Notes: a model not told the origin generated them from the letters alone. A DNA stretch of 64,000 nt from Sclerurus mexicanus (GCA_013396755.1 VWZF01004809.1:310001-374000), one strand, 5' to 3'; positions 46,801-61,068 are shown, counted from the first letter of the stretch. Translations and numbers: made by a program.

Positions 46801-49800
46801 ACTGACTGCAGTGCCCTTTAAGTTACTACTGATTTATATAATGGTGTGTTGGGTGCATACAATGCTGTCCAACTATCTTGTCTAAAATTACACACAGTTG
46901 CCTAACAGTTTTTGCTCCAGCAGCACATGCATCCGGCAGGGGGAGAGCACAGAAGAATGATCCATATTGCCACGAGGAGAGCTAAGCACTTGGTTGTAGT
47001 AGTGGCTTGCAGGGAGCTCCGTTCAATAAAGGAGCAGCCTGCTCTTATCAGGTACTCCTGTGGTACAACTGAAGGGAACTGACATATCAAGTGCACACAG
47101 ATGACATTTGCAGCTGAAGCACCACACTCCCTGCTTCTGTTACCGATTCATCACTCTTAAAATAATCTACGTAAGGAAACAGAAGGTTCTGCTTAGAGCA
47201 GGGGATAACACGTTTCTTCTGTACCAGTGCAAGACCGCTTTGAGAGATAATAAAGAACTAAGGGATGGATGGATGGATGTTATATTCATTTCCTTTCACT
47301 CTAAGGGGTATGGAGTTGATTTCGTTTACATTGTTTACTGACAAAACTCAAAATGTAAATTCATCAGCAATGTCAGTGGTAAGATGTATGTCCCAACAAT
47401 GAGAAACAGCAGAAATACACAAAATGGATTGTAAGTGAAGAGTTAATTCCTTCCTAGTGGGCATACACATACAGAAAATGCATTTTAAAAGTACCAACAC
47501 ACTTCAGACTAACTGTACCAGATATCAGCACAGCTTTTACTCTAGAAGTTATCCTATCATAATTTGTCACACACACAGCTTCAGGGTAAGGAAAAACTGG
47601 TATAAAAAGTGTTGAGTAGGGTTTTCATTAAAAAATTCAACTTAACACTAAGCACAACTAACAATCTTTAACCGTTACAGTTACAATCACCTGCAAAATA
47701 GTGAAGTGCAACACCCAGAAAAGCAGATTTTTAATTATGTCTGAAAAAAAATAAAATTATTCCCCTTTATTTGATGCCTCATACAGTGATAGATTAATGA
47801 AGGACAGAAACACATGAATCTTCAATACATATTGAAAATATTAACTGTAAAGCACAGCATATTTGGCAACTGCTCCACTGCTGCTTCCACTCAAGTGCAA
47901 AACAACATTACTGTGAATTCTGATGTGCCACAGTGTTTTCACCTCAGGCAATGATCTTAAACCTCATTAGCTGAGTAGGTCTGAGTGGGATCAGGACTGC
48001 AAATGTGCAATGAGTCAAGATTCAAACCTGGAGGATATTTGTACGTGAGAAGAATTCAAGCACGCAAACAGAACATTCATGTGAACATCCCCATTCCTCT
48101 CATTAGATACAGGGACCTGCACTTTCTTTCATACACCAGAGCAAACATACACCATGCTGAGACTGTTCCTCCAAGACCACGTCAATTGTTGTGGGTTTTA
48201 TTTTTGGCCTATTAAACATGATTTTACATGATACATACAAACACTGACTTTGCACACCATTTGTTCACTCAAAAGCATTATCTCACTTTTTCTGCTATGC
48301 CGTGTGATCAAATTAAGAGAGTAAGGCAAAGGCAAAGGCATACATCAGCTGGACTTGAGATTTGCTCAGAATATTACAAATCCCAAATCAGACAAGACTC
48401 CCTCTCCACTGCTACAATTAGATTATTGGGAGCTAACTAACAGCTCTTTCCCATATCAGCTTTACCATCACTTTGTCCAGAATGGCTGTCACTTTACCTC
48501 ACCTGACCACTCCTTAATCATCACATTTATGGTTTTTTAATATTAGTCATTCACAAGACTCTTTGAATGTATGTAGAATACCTTAATCGATTAAAAATCC
48601 ACAACAGTCATTGAGGATTCCATCCCTTTCCAGAGATGGAATATTCTTTTTTGATGCAAGCAACTCAAAATTTTCTAGCTTTATGCCAAGTTATTCAACA
48701 CGTTAATTACTTACTTGTAAAAATCAAGAGAATTTAATTATTTCTGTATGACAGTTTCTCTTTTCCTCTCAATTATTGGAAAAAAATTGTATTTTTAGCC
48801 TCCCTTGTGTTCTCTACCAAACTTTGCTATGATTAGACCTGTGCCATTTTTAGAATTTCACTGCTGCCAAATAGTTTGTAACAGAAACTACAGCAATTCA
48901 TATTTGTTCCTTTTTAGTTACATGCTGATATCATTTAGCACTTGTCCGTTGCCTAACATGCAGTGCTCTCAGCTATTCTATTTTTATCTATTTATGTTCA
49001 TTCTTATTACTCCCTTGTTGATTAACTTCCCTTTTTAATCAAATTTTTTTAATCCGAACAAGTTCTCTTTCACAATTAATGAGTTGTATTATCTGGCATC
49101 TAATGAATCAGGCTTGCACACTTCTCAATTATCATTGGTATCCTTGTTTCAGTATTACCTCCCACTCCATTCTCTCCTAACTGTTTTCAAATTCACATAC
49201 ATATATTTATATATGAAATTGGAAAGTACGCCATGTTTACTCTGTGACATTGACTGTACTGTGTTTTCACATACCAAACAAAATTATCATAATCACTTTT
49301 GGTTCAGTGATCAGTGTCTTAAAATAACAGCAGCACAGCAAAATGAGGGTCTTCTATGTAATCCAAGGTACCTGTATTTTGCATAAAACACTAATTAAAG
49401 ACTTCATATGATGTTATTACCTGTGACAACATGAGTCCTTTCCTCATTTCCCAAAGGGATAAACAGAGAGGGATCACAATGTGAGAAAGTATGCTACAAT
49501 TATTCTACTCATCTTCCAAGGCACGATATGGGGAAGAAAATCCTTTGGTGCATGAGGAATAACACCGAACTTGAAAGGCAGGCTGAGGAAACAAGGCTCC
49601 CCAAGAACAAGCTGCTGGGCTGAACCAGAAACGGCTTTTCATGCTTTGAGAGCTGAGATACAATCATATAAATACGCTTCATGAAATCTCCCCAATGAAT
49701 GCTTTAGGTGAAAAGAAGTTTGGATTCTTAACAAAGATTTCTCTCAACCTTAATTTTCTTTCAATACTGAAAAAAATACTGAAAAGAGGAAAAACAAAAT

Positions 49801-50379
49801 CTGAACAAAAGCAACTAAACAGGAAAGTTTTACTGAAGTAATCGTTCTCTACGCTTTCATAAAGGTGCAGGTATACTAATATATTTCAAGGGACCTTTTT
49901 AAATTTGCAGTGAGGAAAAACACAGTATTGCTGAACTAAGTTTCCTGAAGGTTTATCTTAGGTTCTGCATTCCCCGGCTGCTAGATCCTGTTTTGCACAT
50001 ACTTAAAATGTAAGTGCATGTTTTGTCAGCAGAGGCTGCACCCCAGTTATAAAGAAGGTAAAATGTGTGTGCATGCATGTATTCTAGCAATCAGTTTGTC
50101 GATTTTACAAACATTAAGTTCAAAGGGGTGGCCTATGCAGTAACACTAAAATCATTTACACACATTTATTCCCCCTTTCAAGGATAAAGCTTTTAAGTGT
50201 CTAAATCACTACTGAAAAGAAAATTGGGCATCCCTGAAAAATGCTACTGTGTATAAGGTGGTAACAGCGTGTTTCCAAAAGTTGATAAAATACGGATTTA
50301 ATTATACAAGTTCTCATACTTCAGTAACTTGCATGTGAGTAAGCTCTCTGCATAATAATATCCATACATAATATACATC
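43853..50379. other. AT-rich non-coding stretch
   Basis: No gene or known interspersed repeat seen. It contains a (GGAT)4 run at 47,263 and a (GGCAAA) run near 48,325. Frames of up to 100 codons (44,470-44,772; 49,084-49,386) have no motifs. Confidence 0.6.
47263..47278. repeat. (GGAT)4 tetranucleotide repeat
   Basis: Four perfect GGAT units. Short, but possibly polymorphic. Confidence 0.95.
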
Positions 50380-50560
50380 GATAACACACAATTATAATTG
50401 AATGCTTGTAATTATTTTCAGGATCAAAGCCCTTATTAAAAATTCAAATTAAAGCATTATAATAGTAGTAGTCATGATGGACTTACATGTGCATGTAATG
50501 AAATTAAGCCCTGTAATAAGTGGGATGTTTTGCATATACAATTAGATAATCTTAGAAGTG
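50380..50560. promoter_or_regulatory. Possible conserved non-coding element, TAAT-rich
   Basis: Dense homeodomain-type cores with good complexity: AATTATAATTGAATGC, TTGTAATTATTTTCAGG, CAAATTAAAGCATTATAATAG, and a purine-pyrimidine alternation ACATGTGCATGTAATG near 50,487. This is typical of constrained developmental enhancers, but judged by texture alone. No open frame of note. Confidence 0.25.
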
Positions 50561-53369
50561 ATCAGTGTAGGGCTGACTATTGCTAGGGGAAAAAAAAAAA
50601 AAGATTAAATTGTGATGATATTACTAACATTTACTAGGCAAGTAAGAAAAGCAACAAAACTTAAACCCCAGTATTCCTTAGGAGACATGGTGAACCTACC
50701 AAATTAGCAAAGTGATAGAAAACCTGAAGGGATGGGATATTTGGCTCTTTCCGGGCTAATGATCTTAAACCCTTCTCTAGGTGATGACCAACATTGAGGG
50801 GCTGCAGTAAGGAAGAACATCAAGATCACAGGCTGGCAGACCAGCTCCTGCAGCCCTCTAGGTGTTTGCTCATGTTCCCTGCATTCTGCAGGTTTTCAAT
50901 TTGTTGCTATAGTGAAAACATTTCGCAGACTTTGCCTCTATATTGTTCGGTCAGCATTAAGATTACGGAATAAAAAGGGCTCTGTGGAAACAGGGGGATG
51001 CTTACTGGAAAATATTTCCAGTTCAGAAGATTGAGACTAAGAAATATTCTCAATTGATGAGATATAGAAATTCTGCAAGCGAAGCTATACACAGCCTGAA
51101 TGAAATGTCACTAATTCAGAAGGCAAAAATACGTGAAAGTATTTGAGCTGTGGCATCACCGACACACCACCCTCTCCCTGCTCAGGAACTGGACTTCCAT
51201 GTCCCATTTAAATGACATGCTCTTTGGTAGCAGGGCTCCAAGATGCTCAGAGTGCGCTAAATTTAAAGACCCCTTTTGTAAAGAAGCTCCAGACATGTTT
51301 GTTGTTAGGGATAAAGTAAACTATCCCAAACTATTATTTTGTTTTAACTGACACAGCAATGACGCCTACTTTGTGCTTAAAGCCAAATATTCTTGTACTG
51401 CTACTAACAGTAGATAAATCACTGAATTCCTTTAAAAATAAAGAACTATTTCTAGCATTATCATGCTCTTAAAAGGGGTCTGCCATCAGCAGAGCCACAG
51501 GTGAAATGGCAATAGCAGAGAGATGTTCAGATGACATGAAAGATTCTAGCTTGCTCTGAGTGGGCTGATGCTGCGGGAAGCCTGGGGCATGTCCGCAGGC
51601 ATCGGAAGCCCTGGAGCACCCCTCAGGCTGCGGGGGTCAAAGACAGGAACAGATGACAGCACCACACAGCTCCTCCACTTTAGATATTGAAGAATGGGTT
51701 TGCGATCTAGTACTGTAAGAAGTGGCAGAAACAAAGAAACTACTCAGGCAAATACCACCACAAAGACAAGGACGACCAATGTTTAGATTTTTTTTCTGTC
51801 TTAGCAAGGATTAATATTTACTTTTGTGGAAAACAAAGGTTAAAGACATTTAGAGCGACCAGTTGGCTATAACCAGTTTGCTTAAGAAGATTATACACAG
51901 CAAGTTGTTTTAAAAATTTAAGAATGCATTAGAACATAAACCTATAAACTCAACCAAGTCCACCAGGGAGCATTATTTCTAAACAAGGAGATACACATTC
52001 TAACATTCACCCAGATCTTGGGATTATGTTTGCTATCTAATTCATGCTGCATTTCCAAGAGAATCTAACATCAGTATTAAGAAACAAACGAAACAACATC
52101 ATAAACCTACAAAAACAAATGTAAATTCCAACTCTATGCAACAGTTTGTGAGGTGTGGCTTTGCTAACTCTGTGTCACAGCTGCATCTTACCAAAGGTGT
52201 GGTGGGATGGGAAATGTTTCTTTTAACAGCAGCAGTCTAGAAGCTTTTGTTTGGTTAGGAAGTAAAGCTCTAGATCATTAGTACTTAGAGCAAAACTTTA
52301 AAAGTGTATAATGGATTATTTTTGTCATATAAAGTGGCTTAGTTGGTAGTTTCTCATAATAGCTCACCCATGCATTCATTTCTTCAATTTATAAAAATGG
52401 TGTCTAGATAATTTTCCCTGGAAAATTCCCCTTTCAAATACTATTCGCTCAACACACACATTTAGTTTCTTTGTAAGTTTCTTACTCCTGCCTAGTGCAG
52501 AGAAATAGCTCCATAGCTAGTTCCTGCTAAGGGGGAAGGAAAAAACAAACAGAATTTTTCATTGTGCTCTGCATGACTGTATTGGGGTTTTTTCACATTT
52601 AAAAATAAAAAAAAATAAAAATTTAAATAAATAACTGTTTGTTATTACATAAATGGTGAAAATACTGGCACTGAGATATTGGATCATACTTATTCCCTGT
52701 CATTAACTTTTAAAGAGAAGAACTGACCCCCTGCCAATATTCAACAGATATGACAGTCACAGCTAAGAAGCAGAGTGCTTAGATTGCAACTATAGGAATA
52801 CTAGTAGAATCAACATAAGGACTGAGGGTACCTCACAAAAAGTCCTGCATAATTGACAGTTACACGGTTCTTTTAACGCCTACTTATCAGTTTGTAAAAA
52901 TAAAGCCATTTTATAGCATGTTTGCTATTTCTGTTGACATTTGAAATATGTTTTGGAATTCTCAGCTAATAGTGAAGTTCAAGGCAACTACTAGCTTTCT
53001 AGTTCAAAGAATAGCAAAACATAGAACAGATTAAGAAAAAAATAAGAGAAAAAACAGATTAGAGGGGAAAAACCTAAAAAACCCAATATAGCCACAGCTT
53101 TATTCTGCACATAGGAAGGGCTGGAAAAATGAGGAAAAGTGGGGTCTATTTATCTAGGTATTGATGAGCATGTGTTCTGTCTGCTCAGACATGCTGGGAA
53201 CATTTTCCTTCACATTGTACAGTCCAGTAGGGAACTACTGAAGAAGAACTGGAGGATTAATCAGTGTGTTAATTGAGGTTATCTGGACCATGATAGATGG
53301 GCACAACTTATTAAGCAAGTTACTGTGGCAGCCATACTCATCTGTTAAACCCAAAATTAATAGATAAAC
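50561..53369. other. AT-rich non-coding stretch with one GC patch
   Basis: No gene seen. At 51,550-51,660 there is a GC-rich patch (GATGCTGCGGGAAGCCTGGG, GGCTGCGGGGGTC) covered by a 62-codon minus-strand frame without motif. At 52,600-52,635 there is an A/T-only simple run (AAAATAAAAAAAAATAAAAA). Confidence 0.55.
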
Positions 53370-53640
53370 AAACTTAAGTTCACTTTCTCATTGATTTTTA
53401 TCCGGCTGCAGCGGACTATAAAAGAGCTATCAGGCAGAGCTATCCATTAGCTGTCAACTCCGAATGCCGTAGGAAGCAATTGCTAATCCTCCAATGATAT
53501 CGCACTAAATCCTAATCTCTAAAAATTGTTCTTGGAAGAAGCATTAAACTAGTCATCAAACCAGGTCTTTAATGCTTCTTAAGACTTATTCAGCCTGTGA
53601 CCCATTAGAGATCACACAAAGTCCTAAAACTTTCAAAACA
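53370..53640. promoter_or_regulatory. Possible conserved element with TATA-like box and hairpin
   Basis: Very high-complexity sequence between AT-rich flanks: ATCCGGCTGCAGCGGAC, then TATAAAAG (53,417-53,424, an exact TATA-box consensus), a direct repeat AGAGCTATC at 53,423 and 53,436 (13 bases apart), CCATTAGCTGTCAACTCCG, GCAATTGCTAATCC, and the perfect inverted repeat at 53,536-53,580. The combination looks like constrained regulatory DNA. A minus-strand frame at 53,586-53,795 only clips its end. No cross-species alignment was available. Confidence 0.3.
53531..53583. repeat. 13-bp perfect inverted repeat, 19-nt loop
   Basis: AAGAAGCATTAAA (53,536-53,548) is the exact reverse complement of TTTAATGCTTCTT (53,568-53,580). 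Three more pairs (CTT with AAG) follow across a two-base GG bulge. It is the longest perfect stem noticed in the window. At 16 pairs it is shorter than an ordinary microRNA precursor stem and matches no microRNA known to me. Confidence 0.9.
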
Positions 53641-56600
53641 ATATAAAAGGAATAAATCACATGGATATTGTCAGCTGCAGGTCTGCACCTTCCTGTGTTT
53701 TCTGTGCTGTGAAATAAATATAAAATGGGAAAATGGATGACTATTAAAAAAAAATCAAAATTAAATCTCTGTTTCAAATTTGCCTCACAATGCAATCTCC
53801 TATTACAAAATGGTATAAACCATTCTTATTAAGTGGTGGAGATAGCTCAATTAAAATGTCAGTGCTTGTATAAACACTAAATAAAAAGACATTATTCTTC
53901 TCACCTTGTTAAAAGCTTGATTGTCTTACCTAGAATTATATGAGATGCAACCACTAAAATGGATACCGCTACACCAGTACTAAGTTGATATAAATCAACC
54001 GGTTCTAAGACCAGCATCATTTTAGGAAAGGAGAAAACAGTGAGGGAGGTTGAAAAAAACAGAGAATAGGGACATCAATTTCATGAAATAACTTTAAAAT
54101 TATTAATATCTCTGTCATATGCTGGAAAAGGAAAAAAATTGTTTTGCTTCCCAGAGCCACAGAAGTAGCTCATTGAAGACTTTCAATTAGAGTTCTGGAG
54201 ACAGCAGAGAGATCAAAATTGCTGATTGCAGGTAACAATGTAAAAAACTCTAAGTTCTTCAGCTGGGACAAACATGAGGTATGATGCGTAAGCAGAAAGG
54301 ATCAACCATATGGCACAGAAAACAAATGGCTAGCAGACACAAAAACAGTGAGACAACCCAAAAAATTCCCAAGCCAAACCTGAGGCAATGGGATCTATTC
54401 TACCTGTGCACCTTACAAGGCACAAAAACAGTCACACCAGACCTCAGACTTCCAAAAGTTAAGAACTGCAAAACACTAGATTAGAACTGCCGTTGTGGAA
54501 GTGAAGAAAAGCTGGAAGCCACACACTGCTTCCTTAACTCAGGCCAACTCATTTTTAGTCTACAGAAGGTAATTGTGTATGAAGGGTACACAGTAAAAAT
54601 ATACATATGCAGACGTACAGAGTAGTTGGCAAAAATAATTTTTCAACATGCAAACAGTAGCAGACCCAAGCTTATCAAATTAAATAAACATATTACCAGC
54701 ACTCTGCATTTTCAGAGACCATTTTGGGCAAATTGTTAAGGAAGATTTGGAATGACTATACTAAAGCTTACAATGTCACAGAACTCTCCACAAATCTGAA
54801 AATCATTTTTTTATTTAAACTGTGCCTACTATTTGGTGAAGATAGGCAAATATTCCCAATTAAAAAAACAAAAAAAGAAAAGAATGGAGCTATCAAATCC
54901 AGACGACGTTTCTAACAGGGATGACTGGCGTTGAATGCGGCTGGGGGCTGGATACAAAAGGATGTACAGTAGGAGTTTTACTGCATGTGACCTCTGAAAA
55001 AGCAAATGCATTCATACATATTGGAACACACCACGCAATTGCAAATTAAAAAGGATCCCAGTATCATAATAAACAGAATATGGTACTACCTAATATACAA
55101 TAAGATGTTCTATTTTTAATATTCTGTATTGTCCTTTTAAATACAATATTGCTCTATGTTCTCCTAAATGTTGAAAAACGTGAAGAAAATGTAAAAGGCT
55201 TTTCCTTTGAAAACATTCTTATTCTTCATTTAATTACCTGTTCAGGGGAATAAAACCACTGCAAACTAACTGATCAAAATAAAGCTTAGTTATTACCATA
55301 TCTAAGGAATAAAGGCAACCTACTGTATTTCTTGAAGTTCTTTCATAGTGCATTGAAATATTTATTTGAATCATAATTTCCGGAAATTAGCAAGAACATC
55401 AACTTCAGAGGAAGAAAGTGTCAAAAAGGTGCTAAATTACAAAAAGAAATACTCTGGGAAGTTTAAATTATTCCCTGGGAAGCAGAACAGATTCAGAATA
55501 CATGTCCCCTCCACTCAAATTTATTATTACAGTAGAATTTAAAGTACCAGACAGTGATCAAAAGTGAAGAAAGGTAATTTTAAAAAAACTACCTGGATAA
55601 CTATTAAAATAATACAACCTTTTTCTGGATTGAAGGTAGAGTCATACACCCACAAAACACAGATTTCCAAAGTAAAAGTGTAGCAGTAGGTATATCCAAA
55701 AGAAGTTACATACGATCAAGAAGCAGTTATAGGTGAATTAAGACAGAAATTCCCCACTGTTGGCATTCGCTAAGAAACCAACAGGAAACTGATCCTCCAT
55801 CAGAGTCAAACTGTTCTCACTGCTCCTCAGCCAACAAATCATTTGTGGAACTGGAGTTACAGCTCTCATGTGGTCATGGGCAGGCAGGGAGATGAAAAAA
55901 AACCACAACCCAGAAGTATCCACAGCCACATGTAAACTAGCAAGGACTCACTTATTGGAAGGGCTGACTATGTGAATTGAGCCCCTTGAGCACCATGCAA
56001 TGCTTAGGAAAATGCCATGTTTATGCACTGTGTTCTTACCAAGAATGTAATTTAAGGACTCACAACATGGAATATGGAAGACAGATCTATATTGCTATAA
56101 GAAAACATAAATTTCTGGGGGTAATTTTCAAGTATTTTAATCCCCAAGTGTAACAGAAAATATACTCTTAATGTGTAAAGGTAATACAAAAATTAGTCAC
56201 TTAAATGCAATTATCATGGGAAAAACTCCATGAAAAAACTCCAGCAGACAGGAAATTGAGTGTTGCTAAAGGTAAAAAAAGTCTTCAAACTCTTCCTCAT
56301 GAAATATGGAATGACTCAGAGGAGAGTGGATAACTTGACAACTTTCTACCTGATTGATGCAAGCAAATACAGAAAATTCTACTCCACTGTGGCCACTTAA
56401 AAGATCACAGAACACGGTAAACAGGAAAATGTGATTGTATTCTTATAGTCTATAATTTTGTTGTTTCTAGCAGCAACAGCTGCTTCTTGGAACAGCAAGA
56501 AAAGGATATCAGGCAATTAGTTTTGACTCAGTTCTCACAGAAAAGCAGAAGCTGATTCAAAACATGAGTGTGATGCAGCTCAGTTATGACTGAAAAAGGG

Positions 56601-57198
56601 GATGACAAGGAAGACAACAGCCATTAGAAAGAATTGGCAAAGCTTTTCAAAAGACTTAGGAAACTAGGGAAAAAAAGAAAAGAGAAGGAAACTAAATGCA
56701 GAGGGGAAGGTCTGGGAATATAAAACGTAAGAACTTCAAATAACATTGTAATCTAATCCAGGAGAGTATGGAATTCTTCCTCTCCCTGAGAGCAAGAGAA
56801 CACAGCAGGGGAAGACAGCAAGTCAAATAACAACACATCCTTTCTAAAATAATAATGTAGCCCAAGCATATTATTCAGGAAACTAAGAGAATTTTAAAAG
56901 CTATTAGGTAAAGGCAATAAATAAAGTATTTAAGTGTATCAGTCACAGGAAGGCTATGAAAGAATCAGGTACTCTACTAAAAGATCAGGCATCAATTATG
57001 GATACTGCAGATAAAATAAATTACTTCTGTGCATTGATCTTTACCACAGAATATGATGGAGAAACATTTCCTACAAACTTTATAGTTCCAGTAGGAACCA
57101 CTTATAGAGAAAATGAAGCACTTACATAAAAGAAGCATCATGGAAAGATTCTAGAAGATTACTTTCTAAAGATCATTGCAAATTCCAGGGCATTTGCC

Positions 57199-57261
57199 AA
57201 AAAAAAAAAATATATAATCCAATTAAAAAAAAACAAAACAAACCCACAACAAAACAAACAG
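57199..57261. repeat. A-rich low-complexity tract
   Basis: A12, then TATATAATCC, then A9 and CAAAA/CAAACC units. Simple low-complexity DNA. Confidence 0.9.
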
Positions 57262-59803
57262 ATAAGCAGAAACAGATGTCAAACTATAACTTTCACTCTC
57301 ATAAACAAGGTATTCCAAATATTTCTCTCTCCAGTTTCATAAAACGGAGAAACCCGTAAGAATTAAGTTTTGAATACAGTGCAGTTATTCACTGCTTAAC
57401 AGGAAGCAAGTATCAAATTTACGTTCTGCAGTTGCCTACATCAGTATTTTTGACTCTAATATAGCAAGTGGAAGAGAAATGAAAACTGAGGGAAGACAGA
57501 CGAAACTGGGAAAGAAACAAGTAAGACACAATGCCATCATTGGACTTGCATAGTAAGTACAAAGGATATTCTGAATTTAGAGTACTTTCCTTATCAGGTA
57601 GAATTTTAAAGGCCCTTCATGATAAGCTTTTTTGAAAACTAGCATTTTGGATTAAATAATGCTAAAAGCAAAATAAGAATGTTGTGAGCACCATTATGGG
57701 GATGATTATTCACTGAGACAGCTTTTCCACAAGGTTCAGGGATGGAGGAGCACAGAGCTCTCAGGTAATGACAATAAAAAGTTCATTCTACACAGTGCAG
57801 AGGCAGCACAGACAAGACAACAGGTTTGGCTGGCTAGAAAATCTTTCTATTTGGGAAACTGAAAAGGCAGACCAAAATGGCCCATGATATGCAGAATCTT
57901 TTCTCTAGATCATATTATGTCTTTCTCTTTGGTAGAGCCACTCATTCCAGGAGAATCCCTGGGAAAAATACCACAGCATCCTGTTGGAGAGCACAACAGG
58001 AATTGTCTCCAGACTGTATCACCGGATTGTGGGCACAGCATATCATCCTGGGGCAACTTCCTTCTTCGCTCTTCAATAATTCACCCGCTGGCAGGAGTCT
58101 CACCGTAATAAATTAGGTCTAAGAGAAAGCACACTAAATACTCACAATGCCTACAGCTCCACCGCTTCTTCTGATTTTCTGACCTTCTAAATCTATCTTT
58201 CTCATTTCCTTTCAGCATAAGACCTCTGCTTCTACCTGTAATGTCCTGTTCTCTCTGGGTATTTCTGGATGAGCTTAACTGAACAGCAACAATGGAAGAA
58301 TCAGCACAGAAGACTGAAAAAAGCATCTGCAATTTCACTGCATCAGCAAGGCACAGGGACATAGCATATATAAAAAAAAAAAAAAGAGGAAAGACAGCTT
58401 CTGTTAGGTTTACTGTGTGTATATCCTCAAAAAAAATACACCACTTTGGAATAACTGTCACAAGTCTATTTAAAAGATTCTATAGAACAATGAAATTTTG
58501 GTATCATTACTACAGTCTATGCTTTGAGAAGCAAATACAGCAGAATGTATAGCAGAATATATTAGATTTCATGCCTACGGCAAGTTGAAGCCCAAGCTAC
58601 AGTTAATTTTTAAAATGTGCAGCACCAAATCTTCCTTTGATCATATCTTGATTTCATGTAAAAACTCCAAATATACCATGTGAATATCTTTTTTTAGGTG
58701 TGTTTACAAAATCATCTAATAACCACACTTCCTTTGATGCACTTCACAGTGACTATGGACACGAGTTACAGAATCAACTGCTCATCTCTATGAGAAGTCA
58801 ATCATTTGGTGGAGTTTCACATGGTTTACAGAAAAAAGGACCTGGGACTGGAGAACAGCCGATTTCTTCTGAACTGCTAATAAAGAGTTTGAGACTTTGA
58901 CACTTTTTAACATAAATCCTTACTATGCAATGACCTTGCAATCTCAGGAACTTCAGTTCTTGTACAACTGTTTCAACCTGAAGCTGCAAAACTGTATGAC
59001 TGCACTTTCTGGAGAACAGACACTTCCCGTATGGAGACCTGAGAAAGGAAATTCTAACCACCCCTGCCTCTTACATGAAACTCACCAAAAAATACTACAT
59101 GGAAGCAGGATAGTTTAGGGTATGGGGAGTCTACCTAATCAACCATTTGTTTCATCCCAAACACTGGGTCAAAAGTCACTAAGAAGGCCTTTGATTCTCC
59201 AGGACTAGTGCAGTGGTTGTTTAGATTACAAGTGCTGTCTTAACTTGCACAATGGGTAAATATTGCCTTGCTTCAACAACTTATCTGATACAATTGTTTT
59301 TATTTTTTACATGCTCTTTCCTTTCAATACCTGATGTTTACACTGCAGCTTTCTCTACAAATTACAAATGCGATGAAAAAAGTTGCACTTGCAGATCCCC
59401 AAGAAAATTTCGAGGCAAGGAAACAACTTCTATGCCAGATCCCTTGAAAAATCTTTCTCCTAGTGCTTCTCTGACTACCATGTGAATGACTTGCCACATG
59501 ATCTCAACTGAAACATGAGGAAAGGGGGCATACCAGTTGAGAAAGAAAATTTAACTTTTGCATTATTTGTGCAAACCTTTTTAGTATTTTGATGTTCTTA
59601 TAATGGGATTATGATACAACTGTTACACATCAAGATTGACAGAAGCACTGAGAGTCATGCTGAATGTAAAAACACTGTCAAAAGCCTTCTACACAGGTAC
59701 AGCTTCTACACAGCACTACCATTCAGTAAAAGCAGCCTTCTAGTTGGGCCCAACTGTTTCCAGACTGGGAGAACTGAACTGTGTCCCACAGAGGCCATTT
59801 GCA

Positions 59804-59833
59804 GGGCTTCCACTGACTTCAGTGGTCAACCAC
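59804..59833. repeat. Two overlapping small inverted repeats
   Basis: CCACTGA/TCAGTGG (59,810-59,825, two-base loop) overlaps GTGGT/ACCAC (59,822-59,833, two-base loop), so the shared GTGG can pair either way. The phrase CCACTGACTTCAGTGG also resembles the core of an old amniote repeat that I recall with a CATTGACTTCAATGG-type centre; that link is weak. Confidence 0.6.
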
Positions 59834-61068
59834 CTGTAGGCAACCCCACGACTGCCTGGGGAAGAGATATCCCACCCTGCAGGGTGCTCACCACATACTC
59901 CAGTCATAAAAACAATGCCAATCCCATTGTTAATATCACAGCCCAATTCACTTATTACTCCTCCTTGTTCAATCCGCTTCATTATTCTATTTTCAACAAA
60001 AATACTCCCAGCTCTCCATTCCAAACAGCAGATTGTGCCACTTAATGGCAATTAAATGTCTTAACAGCATTAAAAAGGTTATTACCAAAACATGTTTTTC
60101 AAGCACCAGCATAAATCATTTCATATAAGCTTTGAAATTCATAATGAGTGAGCCTTCAATGAGAATGTCTGTGTTGGGGTCATATATCTAGGTGTTAATA
60201 CAATATTTATCTTCAGTAATAACTAATGATACTAAACCTTTCTTCAAAATATCAACACAGTCTGAATATATGAGCATTTTAAGGTGACAGTTTCCTGCTC
60301 ACCATTAGTAAGTTTCTCTGATACAGACATTGTTTTTAAACCCCAAACCTAACAGCTGGATAAATAAGCAAATAAAAAACCACTTCGCAAGCATTATTCT
60401 TATCTATTTAGACTTGAAAGCTAAGTGTATCAGTTCAAGTTATGAAAAACATTTTCAGCTAATTAAAAAACAAACAAACAAAAAAAAACAACTCACATTT
60501 ATTTGATGTTGGAATCCTACTATTGGAAGGAGACTGCAAAGTGAAAAGTTACATTGCCTTACCAAAGAGACACAGAAAAACATTTGCCCATTTTTCTCCA
60601 ATTGTTTTGGTAGATCTACTACAATATCCTGTAAAACTTGCCTCATTCTCCATCTGACATCTCCTCTAATGAATGTATTTGTATTGTTAGACATTTTTTT
60701 CTGAAGAGATCAGCATAGTTACACTGCATAGAAGTCAACTATGAGCAAATGCAGAACAACAGACTAGGCTAAGCAAGTCACTCCTTTGTAACTGTTTATT
60801 TTAAATGTTAGCTAGAGCCCACTTATTCTCACTTACCTCACTGGGTTTGGATTTGGCTTAGGATCCCACCTACTCAGAGAGCATTTTGACTCTATCTATA
60901 GAAGACTACACCATACTGAAAGTGTTTCTTCCTTTTGATGTGAGATATGGCAACAATAACACTTTGGTTCTAAAATATAACAAGACAGCAATATAAAACA
61001 TGGTAGTTACTAAAATTCCCAGTGACAAGTGATTATAAAGTTTAGCTAACAAGATTTAAATAGGGTTG

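Larger units (their letters stand above)
53641..61068. other. AT-rich non-coding stretch
   Basis: No gene recognised. The largest frames (58,081-58,461 minus, 126 codons; 59,611-60,045 plus, 144 codons) overlap opposite-strand frames and show no motif. A-rich tracts are at 57,199-57,261 and 58,372-58,385. Confidence 0.6.

Noticed and set aside
48010..48040. tRNA B-box (GATTCAAACCTGGAGG)
   Set aside because: No matching A-box or cloverleaf-forming sequence upstream.
59611..60045. 144-codon plus-strand open frame
   Set aside because: A 103-codon frame lies on the opposite strand, there is no recognised domain, and composition is like the surrounding non-coding DNA.
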